This document shows positions 54,085 to 64,000 of a DNA stretch of 64,000 bases, piece by piece (position 1 is the stretch's first letter; each line of letters begins with the position of its first letter). Source of the DNA: Microbulbifer sp. TB1203 (GTDB lineage: Bacteria > Pseudomonadota > Gammaproteobacteria > Pseudomonadales > Cellvibrionaceae); the NCBI RefSeq assembly GCF_030997045.1, contig NZ_CP116899.1, positions 2,931,001 to 2,995,000 of the forward strand. Reading direction: 5' to 3'. The translations under genes and the position numbers were made by a program. Below the pieces are notes generated by a model. It made no database searches, was not told the origin of the DNA, and saw nothing but the letters and a program-made list of their open reading frames with translations.

Positions 54085-55221
54085 TCAAGACCTCAGGTAG
54101 CGGCGAAAATAGCGATGGCCCAGGCTGGTGAGAATTTCATAGCCGATGGTACCGGCGTAACCTGCCACCTCGTCCACGGTCAACTCGCGGTTCAGCACTT
54201 CGATATTCTCCAGGGCTTCGCGCTGGGCCTCGCTCAGGGCGCTGATGTCATAGGTGGCCGAATCCATGGAGACCCGGCCCACCATGGGCAGCCGCCGGTC
54301 GCAGGCCCAGCCGCAACCGCGGCCTCCCTGGGCGCGCAGTATACCGTCCGCATAGCCGCCCCGCGCCACTGCCAGCCAGCTGCCGGCGGCGGCTTTCTGG
54401 ATCGCCCCGTAACCCACGCTGCTCTCTTGGGCCACATAGCGTTTCTGTACCACAGGCAGACTCAGCTCCACCACCGCGCGCATGGGGTTGGGCGATCCCG
54501 GCTCCGGGTTGACCCCGTAGAGCGCCGAGCCGGGCCGGGCGATATCGAAGTGGTAGTCGTCACCGAGAAAAATACCTGAGGAGTTGGCCAGGCTCAGGGA
54601 TACCTGCGGGCAGAGCGCCTTCAATTCCTCGCCGGCGCGCCGGAAACACTCCAACTGCCGGGCGTTCTGTGGATGCGCCGGTTCGTCGGCGCAGGCCAGG
54701 TGGCTCAGCAGCAACTGGATGTCTGCGGCGCGCAACAGGTCGCCCTCCGCCAGCAGTTGCCTCAGTTCTGCAGGTGACATACCCAGGCGGGTCATGCCTG
54801 AATCCACCTTGAGCGCGCAGGGGGCGCGAATACCCGCCCGGGCACAACTGTCCACCCATGCCCGCAGTTGCTGCGGGGTAAACAGGACCGGCACCAGGCC
54901 GGCGCGCGCGCACTCCAGCTCGCACCCGGGGCGCACGCCGGTCAGGACGATGATATCCGCGTCGTCCGGCAACAGCGCGCGCAGAGTCTCCCCTTCCGCC
55001 TGGGTGGCGATAAAGAAATCGCGGCAACCGCGCCGGTACAGGGCCGGGGCCACCCGGGCCATGCCCAGGCCGTAGGCGTCCGCCTTGACCACCGCGCCGC
55101 AGCGGCTGCCGCCCGCCAACCGCTCCCGCAGAGTCAGGTAGTTATCTCCAATCGCCTGCAGGTCGACCGTCAACAATCCTTCGCGCGCATCGGCTCCCGC
55201 CCCGCATTCCGCATTCATCAT
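54085..55221 (-). CDS. alr: Alanine racemase
   Basis: PLP enzyme making D-alanine for peptidoglycan. GAVVKADAYGLG carries the PLP lysine, GYGAIQKAA-type VGYGAIQKA and VSMDSATYDIS follow, giving the second catalytic region. 378 aa if started at 55221, but the first residues MMNAECGAG are encoded by the ATTCCGCATTC-type repeat; a TTG or later codon before LLTVDLQAIGDNY could be the ancestral start. Four bases after the ABC permease stop. Confidence 0.93.
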   Translation of the reverse strand: MMNAECGAGADAREGLLTVDLQAIGDNYLTLRERLAGGSRCGAVVKADAYGLGMARVAPALYRRGCRDFFIATQAEGETLRALLPDDADIIVLTGVRPGCELECARAGLVPVLFTPQQLRAWVDSCARAGIRAPCALKVDSGMTRLGMSPAELRQLLAEGDLLRAADIQLLLSHLACADEPAHPQNARQLECFRRAGEELKALCPQVSLSLANSSGIFLGDDYHFDIARPGSALYGVNPEPGSPNPMRAVVELSLPVVQKRYVAQESSVGYGAIQKAAAGSWLAVARGGYADGILRAQGGRGCGWACDRRLPMVGRVSMDSATYDISALSEAQREALENIEVLNRELTVDEVAGYAGTIGYEILTSLGHRYFRRYLRS

Positions 55222-55237
55222 TCATCATTCCGCATTC
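55202..55237. repeat. ATTCCGCATTC/ATTCATC repeat at the permease-alr junction
   Basis: CCGCATTCCGCATTCATCAT then TCATCATTCCGCATTC; same units as at 36568-36593 and 36707-36738. It supplies the last codons and TGA of the permease gene and the ATGs of alr. Confidence 0.8.
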
Positions 55238-56409
55238 AGAAGTCTCTCCCGGCGCAGGGCGCGGGCGCCGAAGGCAATGGCGACAGCCACCAGCAGCAGG
55301 CAGGCCAGGGACCCCGCCAATACCCAGCCCACGGACACCGATTCGCCCACCAACAGCGCCTTCAGCCACTGCTGCTGCGCCACCAGGGGCACCAGTTGCC
55401 AGTAATTGTCCGTCAGATCGATCCTGGCCGCATCCAGTACCATCAGCAGTGTCACCGGGGCTATCTGCAGAATGCTCAGTTGGGTCTGCGCGTCCTTGAA
55501 GGAACTGGAACGCAGTGCCAGCAGTATCTGCACCACCGCCACCAGCAGCGCCAGGGGCAACAGCAGCAGGCCCATGGCCAGCACGCCGCCGGTGGTGGTG
55601 GCCTGCTGGATACCCAGCTCCGCCAACGGCATCACCGGCATCAGCGCCACCAGCGCGGCGATGGCCAGCAGCGAGCCCAGCCAGCCCAGGCTGGCGACCG
55701 CCAGGGTCTTGGCGGCGATCACCTGCCAGGCCGGCAGCGGTTGCAACAGTAGTGTCTCCAGGCTGAGGCGCTCGCGCTCACCGGCGGAGGTGTCCACCGA
55801 GGTGGCGAGGCTGGCCACGAACAGGGTCAGGATCAGCAGGCCCGGCACCATCGCCAGAATCAGGGCGCCGCGGCTGGAGGGAGTGCTCACATCGCGCATC
55901 TGCAGCTGCCAGGGTGCCAGCAGTTGCGGCGCCACGCCGCGGGCAGTGAGCCGCTGGCTCACCACCAGTTGTTGCAGGCTATTGAGGCGCTCCTGCAAGT
56001 GATGCTCGGCGCGCCCGGCACCGGTCGCGGAGCTGTCCACATACAGGTACAGCGGCGGCGCGCGAAAATCCCGATAGTCGCGGGCAAAATTGTCCGGGAG
56101 TTGCAGCACCAGATCATAGCCGTCGTTCAACAACTGCTGCGGACTCCCCTCCGCTACAGCCTCCACCTCCAGGTTGGGCCCGCGCAGCTGCCGCTCCAGC
56201 AGTGGTGCATTCTCCGCTCCCAGCAGCGCCAGGCGGCTGGTCTCCTCCGTGTTCTTTTTCACCACGAAGATGGTGACCCCGGCCAGCAACACCGGGAACA
56301 TCAGCGAGAAACAGATCGCCATCCACAGCGCCCGGCGGTCCCGCCAGGTCTCCAGGAATTCCTTGAGCAGTAGCGGAGCCATCTGGGGGCTGAATCGTCT
56401 TTTTTCCAT
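55225..56409 (-). CDS. ABC exporter permease (NatB/ABC-2 type)
   Basis: 394 aa with one N-terminal helix (ICFSLMFPVLLAGVTIFVV), a large extracytoplasmic domain (about 60-190) and a cluster of five C-terminal helices, the ABC-2/NatB layout; DVSTPSSRGALILAMVPGLL and SAGERERLSLETLLLQPLPA are typical. Its start overlaps the stop of the ATPase gene. Likely exports ions or a small hydrophobic compound; unknown. The C terminus LLNAE is encoded by repeat sequence. Confidence 0.82.
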   Translation of the reverse strand: MEKRRFSPQMAPLLLKEFLETWRDRRALWMAICFSLMFPVLLAGVTIFVVKKNTEETSRLALLGAENAPLLERQLRGPNLEVEAVAEGSPQQLLNDGYDLVLQLPDNFARDYRDFRAPPLYLYVDSSATGAGRAEHHLQERLNSLQQLVVSQRLTARGVAPQLLAPWQLQMRDVSTPSSRGALILAMVPGLLILTLFVASLATSVDTSAGERERLSLETLLLQPLPAWQVIAAKTLAVASLGWLGSLLAIAALVALMPVMPLAELGIQQATTTGGVLAMGLLLLPLALLVAVVQILLALRSSSFKDAQTQLSILQIAPVTLLMVLDAARIDLTDNYWQLVPLVAQQQWLKALLVGESVSVGWVLAGSLACLLLVAVAIAFGARALRRERLLNAE

Positions 56410-57158
56410 CAGGCCGGCTCCCTCTCTTGCCGTCGCCCCGTATCGCCATAGGCTAACGCGACAAAGCTGTCCTCCAGGTTGTCGCAGCCGGTGTGCTGCG
56501 CCAGTTCCCGCGGCGAACCGCTGCCGACGATCCGACCGCCGGCCATCACCAGCACCCGGTCGGAGAGTTCCGCCACCTCGGACATCACATGGCTGGAAAA
56601 CAGTATGGTGGTGCCCGCGGTGCGGAGGCGCAGCAGTGTTCTGCGCAACAGGCGGGCGGCGAGCACATCCAGGCCCCGCGTGGGTTCATCCAGGATCAGG
56701 TGCCGGGGCCGGTGTACCAGCGCCCGCGCCAGGGAGACTTTCATGCGTTCCCCTTGGGAAAAGCCCCGGGTGCGCCGGTGCCACAGGTCCCCCAGTTCCA
56801 GTTCACTGCGGATGGAATCCAGCGCCTCGCGCAATGCATCTCCGGACAGTCCTTGCATACGCGCGAACAGGGACAGGTACTCCGCCACCGTGAGCCGCTC
56901 GTAGAGCCCCTCGCGGTCCCCCACCACACCCAACTGGCGACGCGCCGCCATGGGATCGCGGGCCACATCGATATCGCCCAGCAGTACCCGCCCGGAGTCC
57001 GCCCGCAAGAGTCCGGTGATAATCCGCAGGCAGGTGGTCTTGCCGGCGCCGTTGGCGCCGAGCAGTGCGGTGATCTGTCCGTCCGGCACGGAAAAACCCA
57101 AATTGTGCAGCACCGGCCGCCCGGCAAACTGCTTGTGTACGGATTCCACGTCGATCAC
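56409..57158 (-). CDS. ABC exporter ATPase (NatA-like)
   Basis: 249 aa nucleotide-binding subunit: Walker A GANGAGKTT, signature FSQGERMKVSLARAL, Walker B HLILDEPTRGLDV, switch His in LFSSHVMSEV. GTG start at 57158 behind GGGAGGGG overlaps the upstream hydrolase stop codon by four bases (GTGA). Partner of the permease that follows directly. Confidence 0.9.
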   Translation of the reverse strand: MIDVESVHKQFAGRPVLHNLGFSVPDGQITALLGANGAGKTTCLRIITGLLRADSGRVLLGDIDVARDPMAARRQLGVVGDREGLYERLTVAEYLSLFARMQGLSGDALREALDSIRSELELGDLWHRRTRGFSQGERMKVSLARALVHRPRHLILDEPTRGLDVLAARLLRRTLLRLRTAGTTILFSSHVMSEVAELSDRVLVMAGGRIVGSGSPRELAQHTGCDNLEDSFVALAYGDTGRRQEREPA

Positions 57159-58579
57159 TGTGCCGCCCCTCCCATATCCAGCGCCGGACCGAAGGCATCG
57201 GCCATAAACGGCGGCCGCCGTATTTCCGCTACGCAGCTGTCGTCGAGCGGTTGGCCGGGACTGTCGAGGAAGCGCGCGATCAGTTCGGGAATACAGCCGC
57301 GGGGGGAATTGATATGACCGCCACCGGCGACGACCAGGTGCTGTTTGCGGGACAGGTAGTCCAACTGCCGCTCGGCGTAGACCGGCGGGGTGATCGGGTC
57401 CGCGTCTCCGGAAATCAACAGTACCGGCTGATCCCTGGGTTCCGGCGCGCCGTAGGGCTTGGGCTGTACCGGCCAGACCTCGCAACCGGATTTGAACAGA
57501 TCGAAGAAGGCTGTACCGAGAAAAGTATCCGCGCTGTCTGCAGCCACTTCCTCCCTGCTGATACGGTTCAGTTCCTCAGCACAAGCCACGGAAAAGGTGA
57601 GTCCCATGGCCATGGAATCAGTCCTGCTGGCGAACAATCCGGCGATGCCGGAGAGAGGCCGGTAGTTGCCAAAGCGGGTCTGGTCTATCGCGTAGGGCAG
57701 CTGTGCGGCCGCCTTCGGATCATAGAGTGCCGTGCGGATGGCGTTGGCAAGGGCCCAGCGGGCAAGGGGCTGTTCTGACGGCGCGCCGGTCAGCGGGTCC
57801 GGGAAGTTCGCGGCCCGCTCGTCGTCCCACTGGGAAAGCAGCTGATCCAGTTGCCGGCGCCAGTCGCCGAAGCGAGCGCACACCACATCCTCCACGCAAT
57901 CCCGCTCCAGTTGCCGCAACGCATTTTCGGCGGCGCCAGCGGTGAGGAACACTTTGGTATCGATGGGTGCGACTGCATCCAGCACCAAAGCACTCAGGGA
58001 TTCCGGGTGCCATTGCTGGTAGAGCAGTGCGGTGCGCGTTCCCCAGGAGCCGCCCCAAAGCGCGATGCGCCCGTGGCCGAGGAAGTGGCGCACCTGCTCC
58101 AGGTCCGCCACCGTCTGGCGGCTGTTCAGGGTTTCGGCGTAATCCGCCTTGTGCAGGTAGCACTGCGCCAACTGCCGGGAAAAGGTTTCCAGATCCGCGG
58201 GCATTTCGCTTCCGAAACCGCAGCGGAAGGCGCCGGAACGACCGGCGCCGCGGCGATCCACCATGACGATGGCGCGCTCGCGGTTGATCCTGCGAAAGGC
58301 GTTCAGCAGCGGCGCCAGGTCGCTGGCCGCCTGACCTGGCCCGCCGGCGAGCAGATACAGGGGCTCGCGGCCGCTGCCGTTGACCGCCGGTGCCACCATC
58401 ACCGCCAGGTTTTCCGGTCCATCGCCGTCGAGGGGAACCCGGTAACAGCGCAACGGATCTCCCCAGCCGTCCAGATAGCAGGTATCTGAAGATGGCTGGC
58501 CCTGTGCGACCGCTGTGCCCGACAGCCCCGTCGCCACCGTCAATGCCGCCGCCAACAGCAGCCGTCGCCTCCTAACCAC
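57155..58579 (-). CDS. Exported alpha/beta-hydrolase, S33 tripeptidyl-aminopeptidase-like
   Basis: 474 aa with an arginine-rich start and signal peptide (LLLAAALTVATGLSGTAVA). Catalytic Ser in LWGGSWGTRTAL (about 177), Asp in LLISGDADPITPP and His in VAGGGHINSPRG; the TAP-like C-terminal domain holds the last two. GGPGQAASDLAPL and VMVDRRGAGRSG form the oxyanion region. Probably a periplasmic or secreted peptidase or esterase. First gene of a tight run with the ABC exporter. Confidence 0.8.
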   Translation of the reverse strand: MVRRRRLLLAAALTVATGLSGTAVAQGQPSSDTCYLDGWGDPLRCYRVPLDGDGPENLAVMVAPAVNGSGREPLYLLAGGPGQAASDLAPLLNAFRRINRERAIVMVDRRGAGRSGAFRCGFGSEMPADLETFSRQLAQCYLHKADYAETLNSRQTVADLEQVRHFLGHGRIALWGGSWGTRTALLYQQWHPESLSALVLDAVAPIDTKVFLTAGAAENALRQLERDCVEDVVCARFGDWRRQLDQLLSQWDDERAANFPDPLTGAPSEQPLARWALANAIRTALYDPKAAAQLPYAIDQTRFGNYRPLSGIAGLFASRTDSMAMGLTFSVACAEELNRISREEVAADSADTFLGTAFFDLFKSGCEVWPVQPKPYGAPEPRDQPVLLISGDADPITPPVYAERQLDYLSRKQHLVVAGGGHINSPRGCIPELIARFLDSPGQPLDDSCVAEIRRPPFMADAFGPALDMGGAAQ

Positions 58580-58730
58580 TGCACTGGCCTCTCTCTTGCC
58601 GCAAACAGTGCGCCAGTCTACCGGATTTTGCCCACCCTGCGACCACCGGAGGGCGGCGGTCCGATAGCATTAGCGCGGTAGAGCGCACAGTGGTAAGGTT
58701 TCGACTTGCAATCCCTCTTTTCCTGCGCCC

Positions 58731-59684
58731 ATGAGCTTTTCAGATCGAGAAAAACAACTAATTCGCGCTGCCTTCGCCTGGGGCCAGATCACCCATAAAG
58801 AAGGTTATACCCTGTCGGACCTGGAGATAGACAAATCCGTTCTATTCCGCCGGCTGCTCGCCGGGCGTCCACCGCTGGCTTTCCCCCCGCCACTGCGCCA
58901 CGGTTTTCCCTGGTATGAAGTGATTGAGGGGCGCGGCGAACATGTGGTGAATGCCTCGGAGGCCTCCCCGGAGTGCAGCATTATCGCTCCCGGCAGCAAA
59001 CCCGGAGACACCTGCATCCTGATCGATGGCGCCTTCTGGCGCGTGGCGGAAACTGTCCGCGAGCGGGAGGAGTACATCGTTGAATGGGGGGAGTACCCCA
59101 TCCAGTGGCGGCTGAGAAAACACTGGGAAGTGAATTACGAGATGACCCAGCAGTTGCACAGCTTCCGCAAGGAAAACCCCAATGCGGAGGTTCACTTCGA
59201 CAGCCGCCCCGGTCATAAGGAGTACAGCGAATTCCGCGTCGACGACGAACAGACGGTATGGCTGAGCGAATGGCAGTTGAGCCGCATCGGCCTGTCCGGC
59301 TGGGTCTGGGTTGGCGTGCCGGTTGACGCCCCCTCTTCCCCCCGGCTCACGCCACTGTTCCAGGACCAGCAGGGTCCCCTGGTCATCGGCGAAGCCGACA
59401 AGAAGCGCGGTGCCGGCTGGCTGCGTATAGAGCAGGCCGAAGGCGAGTTTCGCTTTATCAAGCTGGGCGACAAGCTGGAGTACCAGTCGCTGATCCCCAC
59501 TGCGGTCACCCAGTTTGAAACCCTGCTGCATGGAATCCAGGGCGAGGAACTGGAAGTCATGGACTGGCGCGACGACAAGCCGCTGCGTCACTACTCGGTT
59601 CCCACTCAACTGGCTCCGCTGGAGCAGTTCGACCTGGGCGATGAGAACTACAACCTGGTGCCGGACAACGCTTACGCGGGCTGA
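58731..59684 (+). CDS. Hypothetical protein, unrecognised (317 aa)
   Basis: Soluble, acidic, beta-rich protein with no signal peptide or membrane segment. Notable stretches: HGFPWYEVIEGRGEHVV, PGDTCILIDGAFWRVAETV, EYPIQWRLRKHWEVNYEMTQ and LSGWVWVGVPVDAP, with many Trp and Tyr residues. I do not recognise the family. Divergent from the S33 peptidase gene and convergent with the aldo/keto reductase gene, so it seems to stand alone. Confidence 0.7.
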   Translation: MSFSDREKQLIRAAFAWGQITHKEGYTLSDLEIDKSVLFRRLLAGRPPLAFPPPLRHGFPWYEVIEGRGEHVVNASEASPECSIIAPGSKPGDTCILIDGAFWRVAETVREREEYIVEWGEYPIQWRLRKHWEVNYEMTQQLHSFRKENPNAEVHFDSRPGHKEYSEFRVDDEQTVWLSEWQLSRIGLSGWVWVGVPVDAPSSPRLTPLFQDQQGPLVIGEADKKRGAGWLRIEQAEGEFRFIKLGDKLEYQSLIPTAVTQFETLLHGIQGEELEVMDWRDDKPLRHYSVPTQLAPLEQFDLGDENYNLVPDNAYAG

Positions 59685-59696
59685 GCGGTACGGGAA

Positions 59697-60599
59697 TCAA
59701 TCCACGTCGCGCCCGCGGGCGGCGCGCAACAGGCGAAACCAGGCCTCTCGCGGCAACTCCCTGCCCAGCGCGGCAACACCGTTGCGCAGGCGGGAGACCC
59801 TGCCGCTGCCGAGTACCGGAGCCATATTGCTCGGGTGCTTGAGCAGCCAGGCCAGGGCGAGTTGCTGGGGCTCCATATCCAGCTCCCGGGACAACTCCTC
59901 CAGGCAGGCCTGCACCCGACGCGCCGCTTCCCCGCCACCGGTAAACAGCTCCCCACCAGCGAAAGGCGACCAGGCCATGGGGATAATCCTCTCCCGCTGG
60001 CAATAATCCAATTGTCCATCGAACAGGGGCGCACTGTGCAATAGCGATACCTCTATCTGGTTGACCAACAGCGGCGTCGACAACCGCGATTGCAACAGCT
60101 GCACCTGGTGTGGAAGGAAATTGGATACCCCCACTGCGCGGACCTTTCCGCCGGACACCAGCCCGTCCAGTGTCTCCGCCAATTCATCCGCATCCATCAG
60201 CGGGTCGGGGCGGTGAATCAGCAACAAATCCAGCTGCTCAATCCGCATATTTTCCAGGCTCGACTCCACCGCCGCGGTTACATGGGTACCGCTGCTGTCG
60301 TAGTGATTGAGAGCGTAATTGTTATTGTCGCTCATCAACTTGATACCGCACTTGGAAACTATCTCCATCTTCCCGCGCAATTCGGGCTTTAGTTTCAGGG
60401 CATCGCCAAACAGCCGCTCACAGCGGTAGTCACCGTAAATATCTGCAAGATCAAAAGTCGTAACACCGAGTTCGAGCAGTTGCTCCAGCAGTTCCAGTGT
60501 CTGCTGAGATGTGTATTTCCAGTCCGCAAGACGCCAGAGACCCATGGCTATCCGGGACAGGGAAAAGCTTCGGTCGAGGGGGGATTGGATACGCTGCAT
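59697..60599 (-). CDS. Aldo/keto reductase (YdhF-like)
   Basis: 300-aa NADPH-dependent TIM-barrel oxidoreductase. Catalytic tetrad visible: Asp and Tyr in FDLADIYGDYRCERLFGDAL, Lys in EIVSKCGIKL, His in LLIHRPDPLMDADE; cofactor site VLGSGRVSRLRNGV. ATG at 60599 (MQRIQSPLDR) matches the length of E. coli YdhF (298 aa); the frame is open upstream but not conserved. Substrate unknown. Confidence 0.88.
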   Translation of the reverse strand: MQRIQSPLDRSFSLSRIAMGLWRLADWKYTSQQTLELLEQLLELGVTTFDLADIYGDYRCERLFGDALKLKPELRGKMEIVSKCGIKLMSDNNNYALNHYDSSGTHVTAAVESSLENMRIEQLDLLLIHRPDPLMDADELAETLDGLVSGGKVRAVGVSNFLPHQVQLLQSRLSTPLLVNQIEVSLLHSAPLFDGQLDYCQRERIIPMAWSPFAGGELFTGGGEAARRVQACLEELSRELDMEPQQLALAWLLKHPSNMAPVLGSGRVSRLRNGVAALGRELPREAWFRLLRAARGRDVD

Positions 60600-60869
60600 A
60601 GAAATCAACTTATTGCGGTTGGGGGAATCCTCAATTGTAAGACTTTGCGTTGTAACTGCCAGGGGCTGCACCATCCTCGATAACGATCGAACTCCGTGTA
60701 TGGAAAAGCATGTCTTTTGCCACGGCACCGGTGTTACTAACAGAATACATGGATAGAGTTGTGTATAAGTATGGGATATCACCCCTGAGCCGCGCGGTTG
60801 TGCCGCCGCGCTTGGATGCGCAAAAAAACACCATTGGGAATCTATACATTTGTTCGGGAAATCGAGGTT

Positions 60870-60895
60870 GATCGCGGCCATGGGCCGCTCCTACA
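60870..60895. repeat. REP-like half, copy 6
   Basis: GATCGCGGCCATGGGCCGCT then CCTACA; the right arm only. Confidence 0.75.
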
Positions 60896-60915
60896 GGGAG
60901 GGAGTGAGATTATTT

Positions 60916-60960
60916 TGTAGGAGCGGCGGGGCGGCCATCCGCCCAATGGCCGCGATCGAT
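60916..60960. repeat. REP-like half, copy 7
   Basis: TGTAGGAGCGGCGGGGCGGC then CATCCGCCCAATGGCCGCGATC; matches the left half of copy 1 almost exactly. Confidence 0.8.
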
Positions 60961-60994
60961 CTTTGAATCAGCCACTGCGTAGCTACCGGCGCCC

Positions 60995-61020
60995 TGTAGG
61001 AGCGGCCGTTGGCCGCGATC
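60995..61020. repeat. REP-like half, copy 8
   Basis: TGTAGGAGCGGCCGTTGGCC then GCGATC; left arm only. Confidence 0.75.
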
Positions 61021-61313
61021 GGTGTTGGATTCGTGGCTTTGGGATTGCAGTCCGCATACGGTGGGGGAGAGGCTGTTAACTTCTGCCTCGCCATCCCTGG
61101 CGCGGCTTCTAAGTGTTCGATCCTGCCCCGGCCCGGCCATCCCTGGCCGGTCGCCCTAGAGCGCGCGAAGCTGCGCTTCGCAAACGCGCTCTGGGGCCCT
61201 ACTCTGATCGCGGCACATCCCTGTGCCGCGCCCCTACAGGCGCCTGCGGCGTCCAAATCGGCTTTCCTGCCGATTTGTCACGATGTTCGGCAGTAGGCGT
61301 TTGTGCAATCTGT

Positions 61314-61357
61314 AAATAAAAAAAGGGCCACCCGCTTGGGTGGCCCTTTTTTTATTT
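61314..61357 (-). terminator. rRNA operon terminator
   Basis: Twenty-base-pair stem (AAATAAAAAAAGGGCCACCC with its exact complement), loop GCTT, ending in a T-run on each strand. It lies four bases beyond the 5S 3' end. Confidence 0.92.
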
Positions 61358-61361
61358 AGAA

Positions 61362-61479
61362 GCCTGACGATGACCTACTCTCACATGGGGAGACCCCACA
61401 CTACCATCGGCGATGCTGCGTTTCACTACTGAGTTCGGCATGGGATCAGGTGGTTCCACAGCTCTATGGTCGTCAGGCA
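61362..61479 (-). rRNA. rrf: 5S ribosomal RNA
   Basis: About 118 nt beginning TGCCTGACGACCATAGAG and ending ATCGTCAGGC, so the two ends pair; CCACCTGATCCCATGCCGAA and GTAGTGTGGGGTCTCCCCAT are the universal 5S segments. Ends accurate to a few bases. Confidence 0.96.
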
Positions 61480-61745
61480 AACTGGCTTGGGTTGGCTTGG
61501 TCTTATGAGCGGTTGCTCTGCACTGCCGTCTGACTGTCCGTTTGCCGCTGATTTTCCAGCGTTACAGTCAACCCAAATAAGTCGGTAAAACAATCTGTAG
61601 TAATACACCGCAAGGCCGCTCTTTCAAGCGTCGTCTGCGCGTCTCTCTGACTTCACAATCCCGCTTCACTTCGAGCCTCAACTTTAAGTTTTCACTCAAG
61701 TCTTCACTCTCCGCTCAGCAGTCGTCAGTAACCATCTCTGTTGTA

Positions 61746-64000
<2,255 letters not shown>

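Larger units (their letters stand above)
60600..61313. other. Gene-free region between the aldo/keto reductase gene and the rRNA operon, rich in REP-like sequence
   Basis: No credible gene. 60600-60869 should hold the reductase promoter; I see no clear box. 60870-61020 contains three REP-like arms. 61130-61260 contains related GC-rich inverted pieces (GCGCGCGAAGCTGCGCTTCG; GCGGCACATCCCTGTGCCGC). Confidence 0.6.

Noticed and set aside
61480..61745. tRNA in the 23S-5S spacer
   Set aside because: No cloverleaf or T-loop consensus was found on either strand.

Overview
The window reads as chromosomal DNA of a GC-rich gammaproteobacterium. The ribosomal protein sequences, the fabA-fabB pair, the ssb/MFS/uvrA neighbourhood and the fusion of the str-S10-spc-alpha ribosomal clusters with the tufB-secE-nusG-rplKAJL-rpoBC cluster resemble Pseudomonas and the Cellvibrionales; Microbulbifer or a close relative is my best guess, made from memory of protein sequences and gene order and not tested. 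No phage, plasmid, CRISPR or complete insertion sequence is visible.

Layout: 1-2178 (minus) holds nucleotide-sugar genes (3'-truncated phosphomannomutase, galU). 2415-4258 (plus) is fabA-fabB, the start of anaerobic-type unsaturated fatty acid synthesis. 4597-8992 (minus) has an RmlD-like protein, ssb, an MFS exporter and a manC-type mannose-1-phosphate guanylyltransferase. 9095-13197 (plus) is uvrA and an unusual Nramp-family transporter. 13198-14165 looks like decayed sequence, including a short stretch resembling the end of a polymorphic-toxin Hint region. A secreted pectinacetylesterase-like hydrolase (plus) and two small minus-strand genes follow.

From 16893 to 50498 almost everything is transcribed from the minus strand. 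Read in transcription order (high to low coordinate) it runs: tRNA-Thr/Tyr/Gly/Thr, tufB, tRNA-Trp, secE, nusG, rplK, rplA, rplJ, rplL, rpoB, rpoC, rpsL, rpsG, fusA, tufA, then a plus-strand YbaK-like deacylase, then the S10 operon (rpsJ to rpsQ), the spc genes (rplN to rpmJ) and the alpha operon (rpsM to rplQ). rpmJ (38 aa) is present at 20338-20454. Upstream of the tRNAs lie, on the same strand, a SPOR-domain protein, coaX, birA, alr, an ABC exporter pair and a secreted S33 peptidase. After an unrecognised plus-strand gene and an aldo/keto reductase, the window ends in an rRNA operon on the minus strand (5S and the 3' part of 23S).

The genes are mostly housekeeping. What is unusual lies between them: a dispersed REP-like palindrome (core TGTAGGAGCGG / CCGCTCCTACA) at eight or more sites, several inside essential ribosomal transcripts; a 91-bp element with perfect 30-bp arms just upstream of rpoB; a 106-bp element with 20-bp terminal inverted repeats; an 87-bp palindrome upstream of coaX's downstream neighbour; and short ATTCCGCATTC-type repeats that supply the stop codon of rpoC and the stop and start codons at the ABC permease/alr junction. 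Promoter-like sequences with a TAGAAT -10 box precede the str operon, the S10 operon and the tRNA-tufB unit, and terminator-like hairpins sit inside the rpsL and rpoB leaders. I found no convincing wholly new multi-gene system; the best candidates for follow-up are these repeats, the leader structures and the non-canonical Nramp protein.
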